This document shows positions 1 through 8,315 of a stretch of 50,063 nucleotides of DNA, in pieces. Where the stretch lies: assembly GCF_014860165.1 (NCBI RefSeq), contig NZ_JACZKG010000034.1, forward strand, positions 1-50,063, given 5' to 3'. The position numbers were made by a program, and so were the translations under genes. The stretch is from Devosia sp. (GTDB lineage Bacteria; Pseudomonadota; Alphaproteobacteria; Rhizobiales; Devosiaceae). Positions within the stretch are counted from its first letter, which is position 1. Each line of letters begins with the position of its first letter. The notes beneath the pieces are model-generated. The model did no database searches. It was not told the DNA's origin and worked only from the letters and a program-made list of their open reading frames with translations.

Positions 1-911
1 TCGTGGGGGCGGCCGAAATCGGGGGCGGCGGTTTCCTGGCCGGCCGAGATGATCGAGCGGCGGATGGCGCGGGTGCGGGTGAAGATCGATTCGAGGGCGG
101 CGCCATCGCCGGTTTCGACGGCCTTCTGCAGCACGCTGAGATCGCCCAGGAAGCGGCCGAGCATTTCCAGCACGGCGTCGCGATTGGTGAGGAACACGTC
201 GCGCCACATGACCGGGTCGGAGGCGGCGATGCGGGTAAAGTCGCGGAAGCCGCCGGCGGAGAACTTGATCACTTCCGACTTCGTGACCGATTCCAGATCA
301 TCGGCGGTGCCGACGATATTGTAGGCGATCAGGTGCGGGATGTGGCTGGTGATGGCCAGCACCATGTCGTGGTGGCCCGCTTCCATGATTTCGACATTGC
401 TGCCCATGGCTTCCCAGAAGGCGGCGAGCTTGTCGGTATGGGCCGGGCTGGCATCGGGCTGCGGGGTCAGGATGCACCAGCGGCCGGCGAAGAGCTCGGC
501 AAAGCCGGCGGCGGGACCGGAATGCTCGGTGCCGGCAATGGGGTGGCCGGGAATGAAGCTGACTGTTGGCGGCAGATGCGGCGCCACGACCTTGACCACA
601 TGCGCCTTGACCGAGCCGACATCGGAGACGATGGCGCCCGGTGCCAGGGCCGGGCCGATGGCTCTGGCAATGTCCTCATAGGCGCCGACGGGGGCGCAGA
701 GGATAACGAGATCGGCGCCACGCACGGCCTCGGCGGGGTCGAGCGTATAGAGGTCGCCCAGCTCGAGATCGCGGGCCTGATCGAGCGTTTCCTGCTTGCG
801 GGTGGCGATGGAGATGACCTCCACCAGCCCCTGCCGCCGCGCGGCCAGGGCGATGGACGAGCCGATAAGGCCGATGCCGATGAGGGCGAGCTTGCGGAAG
901 TGGACGCTCAT
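1..911 (-). CDS. tyrA: Prephenate/arogenate dehydrogenase (TyrA/TyrC family), 3' end cut by the window edge
   Basis: Oxidises prephenate or arogenate with NAD(P)+ in the tyrosine branch of aromatic amino acid synthesis; cytosolic. The N-terminus has the Rossmann motif GIGLIGSS (about residues 11-18), and further on come the family motifs DVGSVK and GHPIAGTEHSG. The frame is open from ATG 911 to the left edge, so about 303 residues are present and the C-terminus is missing. The ATG overlaps the hisC stop as ATGA, so the two genes are translationally coupled. Prephenate versus arogenate specificity cannot be read from the sequence. Confidence 0.9.
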   Translation of the reverse strand, partial: MSVHFRKLALIGIGLIGSSIALAARRQGLVEVISIATRKQETLDQARDLELGDLYTLDPAEAVRGADLVILCAPVGAYEDIARAIGPALAPGAIVSDVGSVKAHVVKVVAPHLPPTVSFIPGHPIAGTEHSGPAAGFAELFAGRWCILTPQPDASPAHTDKLAAFWEAMGSNVEIMEAGHHDMVLAITSHIPHLIAYNIVGTADDLESVTKSEVIKFSAGGFRDFTRIAASDPVMWRDVFLTNRDAVLEMLGRFLGDLSVLQKAVETGDGAALESIFTRTRAIRRSIISAGQETAAPDFGRPH

Positions 912-2005
912 GAAACCTTGCTCAGTGCTTTGAGAATGCCGGCCACGCCGATCATGGCCGCTTCGGAACCGATGGAGATGCGCAGGCCGTTGGCAATGCC
1001 GTAGGAGGGGCCGATTTCGCGCACGATCAGGCCGCGCTCGCGCAGGGTCTCGAAGGCCATGGCGGCGGAGGCGGCATCGGCAAACAGCACCATGATGAAA
1101 TTGGCCTGGCTGGGAATGACGCGCATGTAGTTGGACTGGAGTTCTGATGTCAGCCAGTCGCGCCACCTGGCATTGTGTTCGCGGAGCCGGGCGGTGAATT
1201 CGACATCGCGCGTGGCTGCGGCGCCGGCCAGCTGCGCCGGCAGGTTGACATTGAAGGGGCCGCGAATGCGGTTGATGGCGTCGACCACATGGGCCGGGCC
1301 CACCATCCAGCCGATGCGGGCGGCGGCGAGGCCCATCTTGGAGAAGGTGCGGACCATGACGACATTGCTCGCTTCGCCGACCAGGTCGAGCCCGACCGAA
1401 TAGTCGGCGGCAGTGACATATTCGGCATAGGCGCTGTCGATGACGAGCAGGATATCGGGGCGGAGGCCGGCATGCAGCCGCCGCACTTCGGCATCGCTGA
1501 GATAGGTGCCGGTGGGGTTGTTGGGATTGGCGAGCCAGATGACCTTGGTTCGATCAGTCACTGCGGCCAGCAGCAGGTCGACATCGGCGGTGTAGTCGGT
1601 CTCCTCGACCATGACGATGGATGCGCCGGTGGCCTTGGTGATGATCGGATAGACCGAGAAGCCATAGCGGTTCATCACCGCCTCGTCGCCTTCGCCCAGA
1701 TAGGTCTGGGCCAGCAGGTGCAGCAGGTCATCCGAACCATTGCCGCAGACGATGCGGTCGGGATCGATGCCGTGGACTTCGGCCAGGGCGGTGCGCAGAA
1801 TCTTCGATGATCCCTCGGGATAGATTTCGAGGTGTTCGGCGGCAGCGCGGAAGGCCTCCATCGCCTTGGGGCTGGCGCCGAGCGGGCTTTCATTGGCCGA
1901 GAGCTTGACAGCATTACTGCCCGGTGCGCCGGACTTGCCGGGCAGGTAGGGGGCAATGTCGAGAATGCCAGGCTGCGGAATAGGGCGGATAGGGTCGTCG
2001 GACAT
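908..2005 (-). CDS. hisC: Histidinol-phosphate aminotransferase
   Basis: PLP-dependent class I/II aminotransferase converting imidazole acetol phosphate to histidinol phosphate. Relatives also transaminate aromatic keto acids, which fits the position next to tyrA. Counting from ATG 2005 the protein has 365 residues, with substrate loop ANPNNPTGT (about 159-167), PLP-contact D190/Y193 and the PLP lysine in TFSKMG (K223). An in-frame TTG at 2065 would add 20 residues unlike the family; ATG 2005 matches the usual N-terminus, although neither start has a strong Shine-Dalgarno. The stop overlaps the tyrA start by 4 nt. Confidence 0.93.
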   Translation of the reverse strand: MSDDPIRPIPQPGILDIAPYLPGKSGAPGSNAVKLSANESPLGASPKAMEAFRAAAEHLEIYPEGSSKILRTALAEVHGIDPDRIVCGNGSDDLLHLLAQTYLGEGDEAVMNRYGFSVYPIITKATGASIVMVEETDYTADVDLLLAAVTDRTKVIWLANPNNPTGTYLSDAEVRRLHAGLRPDILLVIDSAYAEYVTAADYSVGLDLVGEASNVVMVRTFSKMGLAAARIGWMVGPAHVVDAINRIRGPFNVNLPAQLAGAAATRDVEFTARLREHNARWRDWLTSELQSNYMRVIPSQANFIMVLFADAASAAMAFETLRERGLIVREIGPSYGIANGLRISIGSEAAMIGVAGILKALSKVS

Positions 2006-2077
2006 GAGGGGACGCCAGGGCGGGAAAACCGCGCGGACCATAGTCAAAGCGGGGGCGGAAGGCAAAGGGTGGTTGCG

Positions 2078-2809
2078 CTAGCCCTGCCGCGCCGTGGCGG
2101 TGCTCAGGCCCGGTACGCGGACGAAGCGTTCCTCGCGCTTGCGGCGGGGGACGGCGGGGAAGGCTTCCTTGCGGGCGCGGACGCAGATGACGCCGCTCAT
2201 GGCCGGGCCGAACAGCCGCCCGACCTGCTCGAACAGGCGGGTGGACTTCAGTACGAGCGAGCTCTGGAACGGGGGCAGGAAGAGGCCGTCGCGCCAGGCC
2301 TCGGGTACGAAACTGTGGTCGCGCAGCAGCTTGTCGAGCTGGCCGCCGGAATAGGGATTGCCTGAACCAAAGGGCGTATTGTCGCGCTGGGCCCAGATGC
2401 CGCGTCGGCGCGGCACGACCAGGATCAGGTGACCATTGGGCGCGGTGACGCGCCACAGCTCACGCATCAGTTCCTCTGCATCGGCGACATGCTCGATGGC
2501 ATGGATGGCGATGGTCAGATCGATGGCGGCATCGGTGAGCGGCATTTCGAGCGGGTCGCACAGCACGGTATGCGAGGGGCCCTCGCGCGGCCAGGCCGAG
2601 GCCCCCTGCCGCGCCGGCATGAAGGCCAGTACCCGCTCGGCCCGTTCGAGGGCGAAGCGCAGATAGGGGGTGGCAAAGCCCAGGCCCAGGACGCGCTTGC
2701 CCGCGACATCGTCGGCCAGTCCGATGACCTGCTCGCGGACCAGCGCGCGCGAAATGCGCCCTAGGGGGGACTTGTAATAGGCGATGAGGCGGGTGACATC
2801 GGCAGTCAT
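2078..2809 (-). CDS. Class I SAM-dependent methyltransferase
   Basis: 243 residues. The N-terminal half is a SAM-binding Rossmann fold with a variant motif I (VLGLGFATPYL, about residues 40-50) and a Methyltransf_11-like core; IEHVADAEELMRELWRVTAPNG is the typical post-motif region (quoted in part: IEHVADAEELMREL). The substrate is unknown. It lies just upstream of hisC on the same strand and divergent from gloB, an arrangement I recognise from rhizobia, where this methyltransferase often sits next to glyoxalase II. ATG 2809 has only a weak ribosome-binding site. Confidence 0.8.
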   Translation of the reverse strand: MTADVTRLIAYYKSPLGRISRALVREQVIGLADDVAGKRVLGLGFATPYLRFALERAERVLAFMPARQGASAWPREGPSHTVLCDPLEMPLTDAAIDLTIAIHAIEHVADAEELMRELWRVTAPNGHLILVVPRRRGIWAQRDNTPFGSGNPYSGGQLDKLLRDHSFVPEAWRDGLFLPPFQSSLVLKSTRLFEQVGRLFGPAMSGVICVRARKEAFPAVPRRKREERFVRVPGLSTATARQG

Positions 2810-2915
2810 GCGCGCAACTCTGCCGCTTTCTCAAGGACTTGTCCAACGGGGCGGTTGTCATGTGGAACCGGCATCCCTAGCTTTCAAGTTTGCCCGTTCA
2901 AGGAGTGCTACCCCC

Positions 2916-3683
2916 ATGAGTCTGATCGTCGATGTGTTTCCCGCCCGGAGCGACAATTTCGGCTACCTGGTGCATGACACCGCCAGCGGGCGCACGGCCG
3001 CCATCGATGCGCCCGAGGCTGCGGCGATCAGGACTGCGCTGCTGCATCGGGGCTGGACGCTGACCGATATCTTTATCACCCACCACCATATCGACCATGT
3101 CGAGGCCATTCCCGAACTGAAGGCGGAGTTTGGCGCAAGGGTGGTGGGGCCGCGCGCCGAGGCGGACAAGATTGCCGGCCTCGACGCACTGGTGGCGGGC
3201 GGCGATACGGTGAGCCTCGGGGAAACGGTGTTCCACGTCTATGACACGCCCGGGCATACGCTGGGGCACATCGTGTTCCACGACCGGGAGGGCAAGCATC
3301 TGTTTTCCGCCGATGCGCTGTTTTCGCTGGGCGTCGGGCGCATGTTCGAGGGGACGCCGGGGCCGATGTGGGCCGGCATCAAGGCGCTGCGCGAGCTGCC
3401 TGACGATACGCTGGTCTATTGCGGGCACGAATATACCCAGAGCAATGCGAAATTCGCGCTGTCGATCGACGCCGACAATGCGGCACTGCAGAAACGCGCC
3501 GCCGAGGTCGAGGCGTTGCGGAAGGCCGGGCGGCCGACCATTCCGTTCGTGCTGGGCGAGGACAAGGCGGCCAATCCGTTCCTGCGGGCGGATGATCCTG
3601 TTCTGGCGCGGCACTATGGCCTGGAAGGTGCCGACCCGGCGGAGGTGTTCGCCGCCATCCGCAAGGGCAAGGACAATTTCTGA
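2916..3683 (+). CDS. gloB: Hydroxyacylglutathione hydrolase (glyoxalase II)
   Basis: Hydrolyses S-lactoylglutathione to lactate and glutathione, the second step of methylglyoxal detoxification; cytosolic metallo-beta-lactamase fold. The binuclear metal motif THHHIDH is at residues 55-61, a further ligand lies in DTPGHTLGH, the bridging Asp in FSADALF, and a late His in YCGHEYT. The length of 255 residues is normal. The start is ATG 2916 because AGGAG lies 10 nt upstream; the frame is open further upstream but that stretch is not family-like. It diverges from the methyltransferase gene. Confidence 0.94.
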   Translation: MSLIVDVFPARSDNFGYLVHDTASGRTAAIDAPEAAAIRTALLHRGWTLTDIFITHHHIDHVEAIPELKAEFGARVVGPRAEADKIAGLDALVAGGDTVSLGETVFHVYDTPGHTLGHIVFHDREGKHLFSADALFSLGVGRMFEGTPGPMWAGIKALRELPDDTLVYCGHEYTQSNAKFALSIDADNAALQKRAAEVEALRKAGRPTIPFVLGEDKAANPFLRADDPVLARHYGLEGADPAEVFAAIRKGKDNF

Positions 3684-3685
3684 TT

Positions 3686-3716
3686 CCGGGACGCGACAGC
3701 GCGGTCCCGATTTAAC
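3686..3716 (+). terminator. Weak hairpin terminator after gloB
   Basis: CGGGAC (3687-3692) pairs with GTCCCG (3704-3709), followed by ATTTAA. It starts 2 nt after the gloB stop. The stem is short and the loop is long, so it is only a candidate. Confidence 0.35.
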
Positions 3717-3759
3717 CATTTCACGTTTTGGGAGCGGAAATCGTTAACAAAACGTTAGC
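3712..3759 (+). promoter_or_regulatory. Candidate CtrA-binding sites
   Basis: TTAACCAT at 3712-3719 equals the known CtrA half-site. TTAA-CAAAACG-TTAGC at 3744-3759 matches the full consensus TTAA-N7-TTAAC with one mismatch. Both lie in the 171-bp space between gloB and the small gene at 3855, immediately upstream of a sigma-54-type promoter. The match is seen directly; binding is inferred. Confidence 0.45.
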
Positions 3760-3762
3760 ATC

Positions 3763-3777
3763 TGGCACGCCGATTGC
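3763..3777 (+). promoter_or_regulatory. Sigma-54 (RpoN) type -24/-12 promoter
   Basis: TGGCAC (3763-3768), five bases, TTGC (3774-3777) is an exact TGGCAC-N5-TTGC match with the required 10 nt between the GG and GC pairs. Transcription would begin near 3789, leaving a leader of about 65 nt before ATG 3855. That leader contains two direct repeats of TTTGAGACA(G/A)GC starting at 3814 and 3834. Confidence 0.5.
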
Positions 3778-3854
3778 CCCTAATGGGGTACAGGGCCAGA
3801 TGCGTTGTTTCATTTTGAGACAGGCTGGCCCGCTTTGAGACAAGCGAGGCAGAA

Positions 3855-4106
3855 ATGTCGGATTCTGAAACAAAGCCCGCGGGTTTGCCGGTCCTGATCG
3901 GGACGCCGCAACCCCGTCCCTCGCTATGGCGCAACCAAACCACGGCTGCCTTTGTCAGCCAATTGCTGGCCGAACGCGCCAACCTGGCTCCGCAACGCGC
4001 GCGCCGCCGGGGCACGTCGGAAGGTGCCATCGGGGCTTATGCCGACGGCGCGAAGGTTGCCGTGAAACGCATGCCGGCGGGGTATAGGACCAGTATCGTC
4101 GCGTAA
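3855..4106 (+). CDS. Small basic conserved-type protein of unknown function
   Basis: 83 residues with no signal peptide or membrane segment. The middle is probably helical (NQTTAAFVSQLLAERANLA, residues 27-45), followed by a run of arginines (QRARRRG) and a Gly/Ala/Tyr-containing tail. The start is ATG 3855 with GAGGC about 6 nt upstream. I do not recognise the family, though its style resembles short conserved rhizobial proteins. The upstream sigma-54-like promoter and CtrA-like sites suggest nitrogen/stress or cell-cycle control. A reading frame on the other strand covers the same DNA but lacks a comparable start. Confidence 0.6.
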   Translation: MSDSETKPAGLPVLIGTPQPRPSLWRNQTTAAFVSQLLAERANLAPQRARRRGTSEGAIGAYADGAKVAVKRMPAGYRTSIVA

Positions 4107-4121
4107 TCTTCAGACGACAGC

Positions 4122-4147
4122 CTTCTCTCCCCTCGAGGGGAGAGAAG
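4122..4147. terminator. Perfect 26-bp palindrome between convergent genes
   Basis: The sequence reads identically on both strands, with arm CTTCTCTCCCCTC on each side of the centre. It lies 16 nt after one stop and 6 nt after the opposite one, so a bidirectional terminator is the simplest reading. There is no long T-run on either side. Confidence 0.5.
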
Positions 4148-4152
4148 AACGA

Positions 4153-4611
4153 CTAATGGCCGGCCATGCTCATGTCGCGCGTGGCTGACGTAATGGACAT
4201 GGTGAAGCCGGCGACGACGTCGATCAGCGCCATGACCAGCAGGATGAAGAACACCGTGCTCGAAGCGGCGCCGAGCAGCAGGAATTCCACCAGAATCACC
4301 ACGAAGACGATCATCGAGAGCATGTGCTCAAGGATCGAGACTGCGCCGATGCGGGTCGATTTGAGCAGCTCGAAGAACAGCAGGATGAGCGAGCCGACGA
4401 TCAGCAGGTCGCCCACCGAGACCGCCCACGGCACGCCCGAAACCATGGCGATGTTGAGCACCGTGTTGCTCCAGCCGGCCGGGTTGCCGCCCAGGAACAG
4501 GAAGACCACGATGTTGTAGATCAGGAAGGGGATGATCAGCAGCGGCGGAATGAACGGTCCGGTGCGGCGTGGTGCGGCGCCGGTGGGTGGCACATAGACA
4601 TGTTCGACCAA
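4153..4611 (-). CDS. Four-helix integral membrane protein of unknown function
   Basis: 152 residues. After a short proline-rich N-terminus there are about four membrane helices (roughly 20-40, 62-83, 96-115 and 117-140). The last segments are very Val/Ile/Leu-rich and the protein ends in a short polar tail. I place the start at TTG 4611 because AAGGAGAG lies 5 nt before it; a longer in-frame start at 4668 has no such signal. I do not recognise a family. It is a single gene between a palindromic terminator and a repeat cluster. Confidence 0.65.
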   Translation of the reverse strand: MVEHVYVPPTGAAPRRTGPFIPPLLIIPFLIYNIVVFLFLGGNPAGWSNTVLNIAMVSGVPWAVSVGDLLIVGSLILLFFELLKSTRIGAVSILEHMLSMIVFVVILVEFLLLGAASSTVFFILLVMALIDVVAGFTMSITSATRDMSMAGH

Positions 4612-4724
4612 GGTGGCTCTCCTTATTCCCTCGTGCGCGGACCATGCCAGATTGCGGGACCGCCGCAAAGGCTGCGTAGCGGGGCGGAGATGAATGGGAG
4701 CTGAGTGGGGTGCCTTGCACCACC

Positions 4725-4855
4725 GTCATCACCCGGCTTGTCCGGGTGATCCATCCCTGGCCTGGTGCATGGATTGCCGGGACAAGCCCGGCAATGACGC
4801 CTAGTCGCGCACACTGCCGCCGAAAGGGTGGATTCCCGCTTTCGCGGGAATGACG
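4725..4855. repeat. Dispersed REP-like repeat cluster
   Basis: Two inverted copies of a CGTCATYRCCCGG..TTGTCCGGG-type unit face each other at 4725-4753 and 4770-4801. A different unit follows at 4829-4855 (TGGATTCCCGC, then TTCGCGGGAATGACG), itself a hairpin. Related units recur at 13974, 14870 and 32013. This is noncoding DNA between the membrane protein gene and fumC. Confidence 0.75.
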
Positions 4856-4877
4856 TGGTGTTAGGCCGGGAGAGCGC

Positions 4878-6278
4878 CTACTTCTTCAGCTTGAGCGGGC
4901 CGACCATCTGTTCGGGCTTCACTTCCGCGTCGAATTCCTCGCCGGTCAGCAGGCCCAGTTCGATCGCCGTCTCCCGCAGGGTGCCGCCGTTCTTGTGGGC
5001 GGTCTTGGCGATCTTGGCGGCGTTGTCGTAGCCGATCTTGCGGTTGAGCGCGGTGACCAGCATCAGCGACTGGTCGACCAACTGCTTGATGCGCTTGCGG
5101 TCGGGTTCGATGCCGATGGCGCAGTTGTCGTTGAACGATTTTGCACTGTCGGCGAGAAGCCGCACCGCCTGCAGGAAATTGTAGGCGATGACGGGCTTGA
5201 AGACGTTGAGCTCGAAATTGCCCTGGCTGGCGGCAAAGCCGATGGCGGCGTCATTTCCCATGACATGGGCGACGACCATGGTCATGGCTTCGGACTGGGT
5301 GGGGTTGACCTTGCCCGGCATGATGGAGCTGCCGGGTTCGTTTTCCGGGATGGTGATCTCGCCCAGGCCCGAACGGGGGCCCGAGGCCAGCCAGCGCACG
5401 TCATTGGCGATCTTCATGAAGGCGACGGCGAGCTGCTTGAGGGCGCCGGACGTGCCGACAAAGGCGTCGTGGCCGGCCAGGAGGGCGAACTTGTTGGGGC
5501 CGGTGACGAAATCATGCCCGGTGAGGGCAGCGATCTCCTTGGCCACGGCGACGGCATAGTCGGGATGGGCATTGAGGCCCGTGCCGACGGCGGTGCCGCC
5601 CAGAGCCAGTTCCCTGAGCTGGGGCAGGGTGGCCTTGATGGCCGCGATGGCATAGTCGATCTGGGCGACCCAGCCGGAGATTTCCTGGCCCAGGGTCAGG
5701 GGCGTCGCATCCTGCAGGTGGGTGCGGCCGATCTTGACCACGTCCATGAACTCTTCGGCCTTGGCGGCGAGCGTGTTGCGCAGCAGGGCGACGCGGGGGA
5801 AGAGGTAATTCTCCAGCGCCTCGACGGCGGCGATGTGCATGGCCGTGGGGTAGGTGTCGTTGGACGACTGGCTCATGTTGACATGGTCATTGGGGTGCAC
5901 GGGCTTCTTGGAGCCCATGGTGCCGCCCGCCATCTCGATGGCGCGGTTGGAGATGACCTCGTTGACATTCATGTTGGACTGGGTGCCCGAGCCGGTCTGC
6001 CAGACCACCAGCGGAAAATGGTCGGCCAGCTTGCCCGAGATCACTTCGTCGGCCGCAGCGACGATCAGGTCGCGGGTCTTTTCGTCAAGCAGGCCCAGCT
6101 TGTGATTGGCCAGGGCCGCGGCTTTCTTGAGCACGCCGAAGGCGGTGACGATTTCGGTCGGCATCTTCTCGCCGCCAATGTCGAAATTCATGAGGCTACG
6201 GGCCGTCTGCGCGCCGTAATACTTGTCGGCAGGAACCTCGATGGTGCCCATGGTGTCCGATTCAACGCGCGTGCTCAT
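4878..6278 (-). CDS. fumC: Fumarate hydratase, class II
   Basis: Iron-independent fumarase of the TCA cycle, interconverting fumarate and malate as a cytosolic homotetramer. It has 466 residues, the standard length. Family motifs are [10 protein letters not shown] (95-104), [11 protein letters not shown] (138-148), the catalytic region [10 protein letters not shown] (184-193) and the fumarase/aspartase signature [11 protein letters not shown] (316-326). The start is ATG 6278 with GGAG 7-8 nt upstream. rpmF lies upstream on the same strand but is separated from it by a strong terminator. Confidence 0.97.
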   Translation of the reverse strand: MSTRVESDTMGTIEVPADKYYGAQTARSLMNFDIGGEKMPTEIVTAFGVLKKAAALANHKLGLLDEKTRDLIVAAADEVISGKLADHFPLVVWQTGSGTQSNMNVNEVISNRAIEMAGGTMGSKKPVHPNDHVNMSQSSNDTYPTAMHIAAVEALENYLFPRVALLRNTLAAKAEEFMDVVKIGRTHLQDATPLTLGQEISGWVAQIDYAIAAIKATLPQLRELALGGTAVGTGLNAHPDYAVAVAKEIAALTGHDFVTGPNKFALLAGHDAFVGTSGALKQLAVAFMKIANDVRWLASGPRSGLGEITIPENEPGSSIMPGKVNPTQSEAMTMVVAHVMGNDAAIGFAASQGNFELNVFKPVIAYNFLQAVRLLADSAKSFNDNCAIGIEPDRKRIKQLVDQSLMLVTALNRKIGYDNAAKIAKTAHKNGGTLRETAIELGLLTGEEFDAEVKPEQMVGPLKLKK

Positions 6279-6327
6279 GGCTTAACTCCAGCTAGATGGC
6301 GCCGCTCTTTCCGGCGGCGGGCAAAGC

Positions 6328-6357
6328 AAAACGGCCGACCCCTGAAGGGATCGGCCG
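6328..6357 (-). terminator. Rho-independent terminator of rpmF
   Basis: Read on the minus strand, CGGCCGATCCC pairs with GGGGTCGGCCG (one G.U pair) around loop TTCA and is followed by TTTTG. It starts about 43 nt after the rpmF stop and ends about 50 nt before fumC. Confidence 0.8.
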
Positions 6358-6400
6358 CTGCAATATCAGAAACGAGCGCAAGGCGCGCCTCGTCTTTCGT

Positions 6401-6580
6401 TTACTTCTTGACGTCGAGGATCTGGCGACCGCGATACATGCCGGTCTTGAGGTCGACGTGATGCGGGCGGCGCAGCTCGCCCGAATCCTTGTCTTCGACG
6501 TAGGATGCGGTGGCAAGAGCGTCGGCCGAGCGGCGGAAGCCGCGCTTCATCGGCGAGGTCTTTCGTTTTGGCACTGCCAT
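6401..6580 (-). CDS. rpmF: 50S ribosomal protein L32
   Basis: A 59-residue ribosomal protein. The N-terminus [10 protein letters not shown] and the motif RRSADAL are characteristic, and the C-terminal half carries [17 protein letters not shown]. It lacks the zinc-binding cysteines, as usual in this group. GGAGT lies 8-9 nt before ATG 6580. It is a stand-alone transcription unit ending in the hairpin at 6328-6357. Confidence 0.95.
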   Translation of the reverse strand: MAVPKRKTSPMKRGFRRSADALATASYVEDKDSGELRRPHHVDLKTGMYRGRQILDVKK

Positions 6581-6753
6581 GGTCGGTACTCCGAATTCAA
6601 TATCGTTGCGCCGCCAAAGCGGCCCAGAGAGTTCATCTCTGAAAGGGATTGGTCGGCTCTATAGAGCAAGTATCGGGGCTTGGCTAGGGGGTTGTGGAAG
6701 AGTCGACAACCGCAAATTGCGCCTCGTCCATAATCGGTCCCTACACACTCGAT

Positions 6754-6784
6754 CGTCACCCTCGGGCTTGACCCGAGGGCGACG
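6754..6784. repeat. Short inverted repeat, REP-like
   Basis: CCCTCGGG (6759-6766) and CCCGAGGG (6772-6779) form a perfect hairpin around TTGA, with further partial pairing outside (GTC / GAC). It lies 35-40 bp past the end of the small gene that stops at 6819. Confidence 0.55.
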
Positions 6785-6818
6785 CCCAGTGGTGGGGTAC
6801 CGATGCCCAGAATGGTAA

Positions 6819-7163
6819 TTAGGCCGCCTGCATGCCCTGCATGGGCTCGGCGCCTTCGAGGTCCCAGATGGTGCTGAGGCGTTCGGCGGCGGTGCCGGGG
6901 GTGAGCAGGCGGAATACCCGGTCGGCGCAATCGAGTGCCAGGCGGAAGCGGCTGCGGCTCATGGGGTCGCCCACCAGCTCGCCGGTAGAGCCGACCCAGA
7001 GGACGTGGTTTCCCTTGGCGATGAGATAGAGATCGGCATCGGCCATGGCGAAGCGCTCGAGATTTTCGCTGACCAGGCCATAGGCCTGACCAGAACGGCC
7101 CAGCCACTTGCTGAGCCGGCCGAAGCCGTGAATCAAGACCCTGTTCTCGGTATTGCCAGCCAT
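6819..7163 (-). CDS. Hypothetical protein, 114 residues
   Basis: A soluble-looking protein beginning MAGNTENRVLIHGFGRLSKW, with no signal peptide and no membrane helix. A central stretch (ADLYLIAKGNHVLWVGSTGE) looks like two beta-strands around a turn. I do not recognise a family. ATG 7163 is preferred over the upstream TTG 7199 because of GGGGATGG just upstream and a normal N-terminus. It is a single gene between rpmF and plsC on the same strand. Confidence 0.6.
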   Translation of the reverse strand: MAGNTENRVLIHGFGRLSKWLGRSGQAYGLVSENLERFAMADADLYLIAKGNHVLWVGSTGELVGDPMSRSRFRLALDCADRVFRLLTPGTAAERLSTIWDLEGAEPMQGMQAA

Positions 7164-7290
7164 CACGCCATCCCCACAGCGATCGTCAAACAAGAACAAA
7201 AATAGAACGAAATGCGACGTATGTCAAGAGCCGACTTGATTGACGACTATATGTATGTGGTTGTTCGCTGACTTCGTCAATATGTAGTGT

Positions 7291-8100
7291 TCACGAGGTA
7301 GCGGCGTGGCTTCGGCGGAGGGCATCGAGACGGCTGCGCAGTTCGGGTCCGACAGGGCGGGAGAGGCCTTCGTCTTCCGCCTTGAGAATCAGTGCATCGG
7401 ACTCAGATTCGATGGCTTTTTTGAGTCGCTCCTGGAAAACGTCGGCGGAAAGGCCGGACTCGATGGCGGGCAGGAAGCGGGCTTCGGCGGTGCCCGGCCA
7501 GATGACCAGGCTGTTGCGGCCCCAGAACAGGCCTGAATTCAGCGCCACCGGGACGACGGGCACATTGAGCTCGAGGTAGAGCCGTACGATGCCCTGGCGG
7601 TAATCAGCGGGCGCCAGCGGCGCCTTGCGGGTGCCTTCGGGGAAGATGACGATGCGGCAGCCGCGCTCGATGGCGGCATGGGCCTGCGCCATCATCAAAG
7701 GAATAGCCTCCGCGCCCCGCTTGCGGTCGACCTCGATGCAATCGAGCGAGCGCGCCGCCGGACCGAAGAAGGGGATGTCCATCAGTTCCTTCTTGACGAT
7801 ATAGGCGGGGCGGCCGGTATAGGGGAAAATGGCAAAGACATCCCAGTCGCTCTGGTGCTTGGCGGCGATGATGCAGCCGCCCTCTGGGATGTTCTCTTCC
7901 CCGCTGACACGGGTTTTGACGCCGGCTATGTAGCGCAGATAGACCAGGTTGGACCGGCACCAGAATTTTGCCAGGGCCCAGCTCATGGGCGTGCGCCCAC
8001 GGACCATGGCGATGATGCCGATGGTGATCGCCACGAGCGCCGTCTGGCCGATGAAGATGAAATAGAACAGCGCGGTGCGCACTGCCTGCACGATAGCCAT
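7291..8100 (-). CDS. plsC: 1-acyl-sn-glycerol-3-phosphate acyltransferase (PlsC family)
   Basis: Transfers an acyl group to lysophosphatidic acid, making phosphatidic acid at the inner membrane. From ATG 8100 it has 269 residues, with one N-terminal membrane segment (about 9-33), the catalytic HX4D motif in KHQSDWD (H82, D87) and the acceptor-binding motif FPEGTR (153-158). ATG 8100 is chosen because GGGAGAGG precedes it; ATG 8139 lacks a ribosome-binding site. It follows ftsX in the usual alphaproteobacterial order, with a large palindrome in between. Acyltransferase to another lysophospholipid is possible. Confidence 0.88.
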   Translation of the reverse strand: MAIVQAVRTALFYFIFIGQTALVAITIGIIAMVRGRTPMSWALAKFWCRSNLVYLRYIAGVKTRVSGEENIPEGGCIIAAKHQSDWDVFAIFPYTGRPAYIVKKELMDIPFFGPAARSLDCIEVDRKRGAEAIPLMMAQAHAAIERGCRIVIFPEGTRKAPLAPADYRQGIVRLYLELNVPVVPVALNSGLFWGRNSLVIWPGTAEARFLPAIESGLSADVFQERLKKAIESESDALILKAEDEGLSRPVGPELRSRLDALRRSHAATS

Positions 8101-8171
8101 GAACCTCTCCCACGGCATCTGGCCGATGTGAAGCGTCATAGCGAGCTAACGCCGGCTTGGCGAGGGGCGTT

Positions 8172-8314
8172 CCCAGTGTGCCGGGGTTCACGTGAAGGTG
8201 GCCTGCAAACGGCGGCCTTCTGCGCTTCCGGTGCTCACGTACTGATGTACGCTCCGCTCCGGTTCTCGAATGCCACCATTTTCGGCTCACCTTGACGTGA
8301 ACCGCAACACACCG
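8172..8314. repeat. Long imperfect palindrome between ftsX and plsC
   Basis: Left arm 8184-8217 (starting GGTTCACGT) and right arm 8266-8302 (ending ACGTGAACC) are about 75% complementary and extend weakly to 8172 and 8314. The centre is GTAC-TGAT-GTAC at 8238-8249. It ends 2 bp from the ftsX stop codon and lies in the ftsX-to-plsC transcript region, where it could fold into a large stem. Confidence 0.6.
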
Positions 8315-8315
8315 G

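Noticed and set aside
4995..6461. Long plus-strand reading frame opposite fumC
   Set aside because: It is the GC-rich antisense shadow of fumC: Gly/Asp/His-heavy composition, no recognisable domain, and fumC on the other strand is complete with all motifs.
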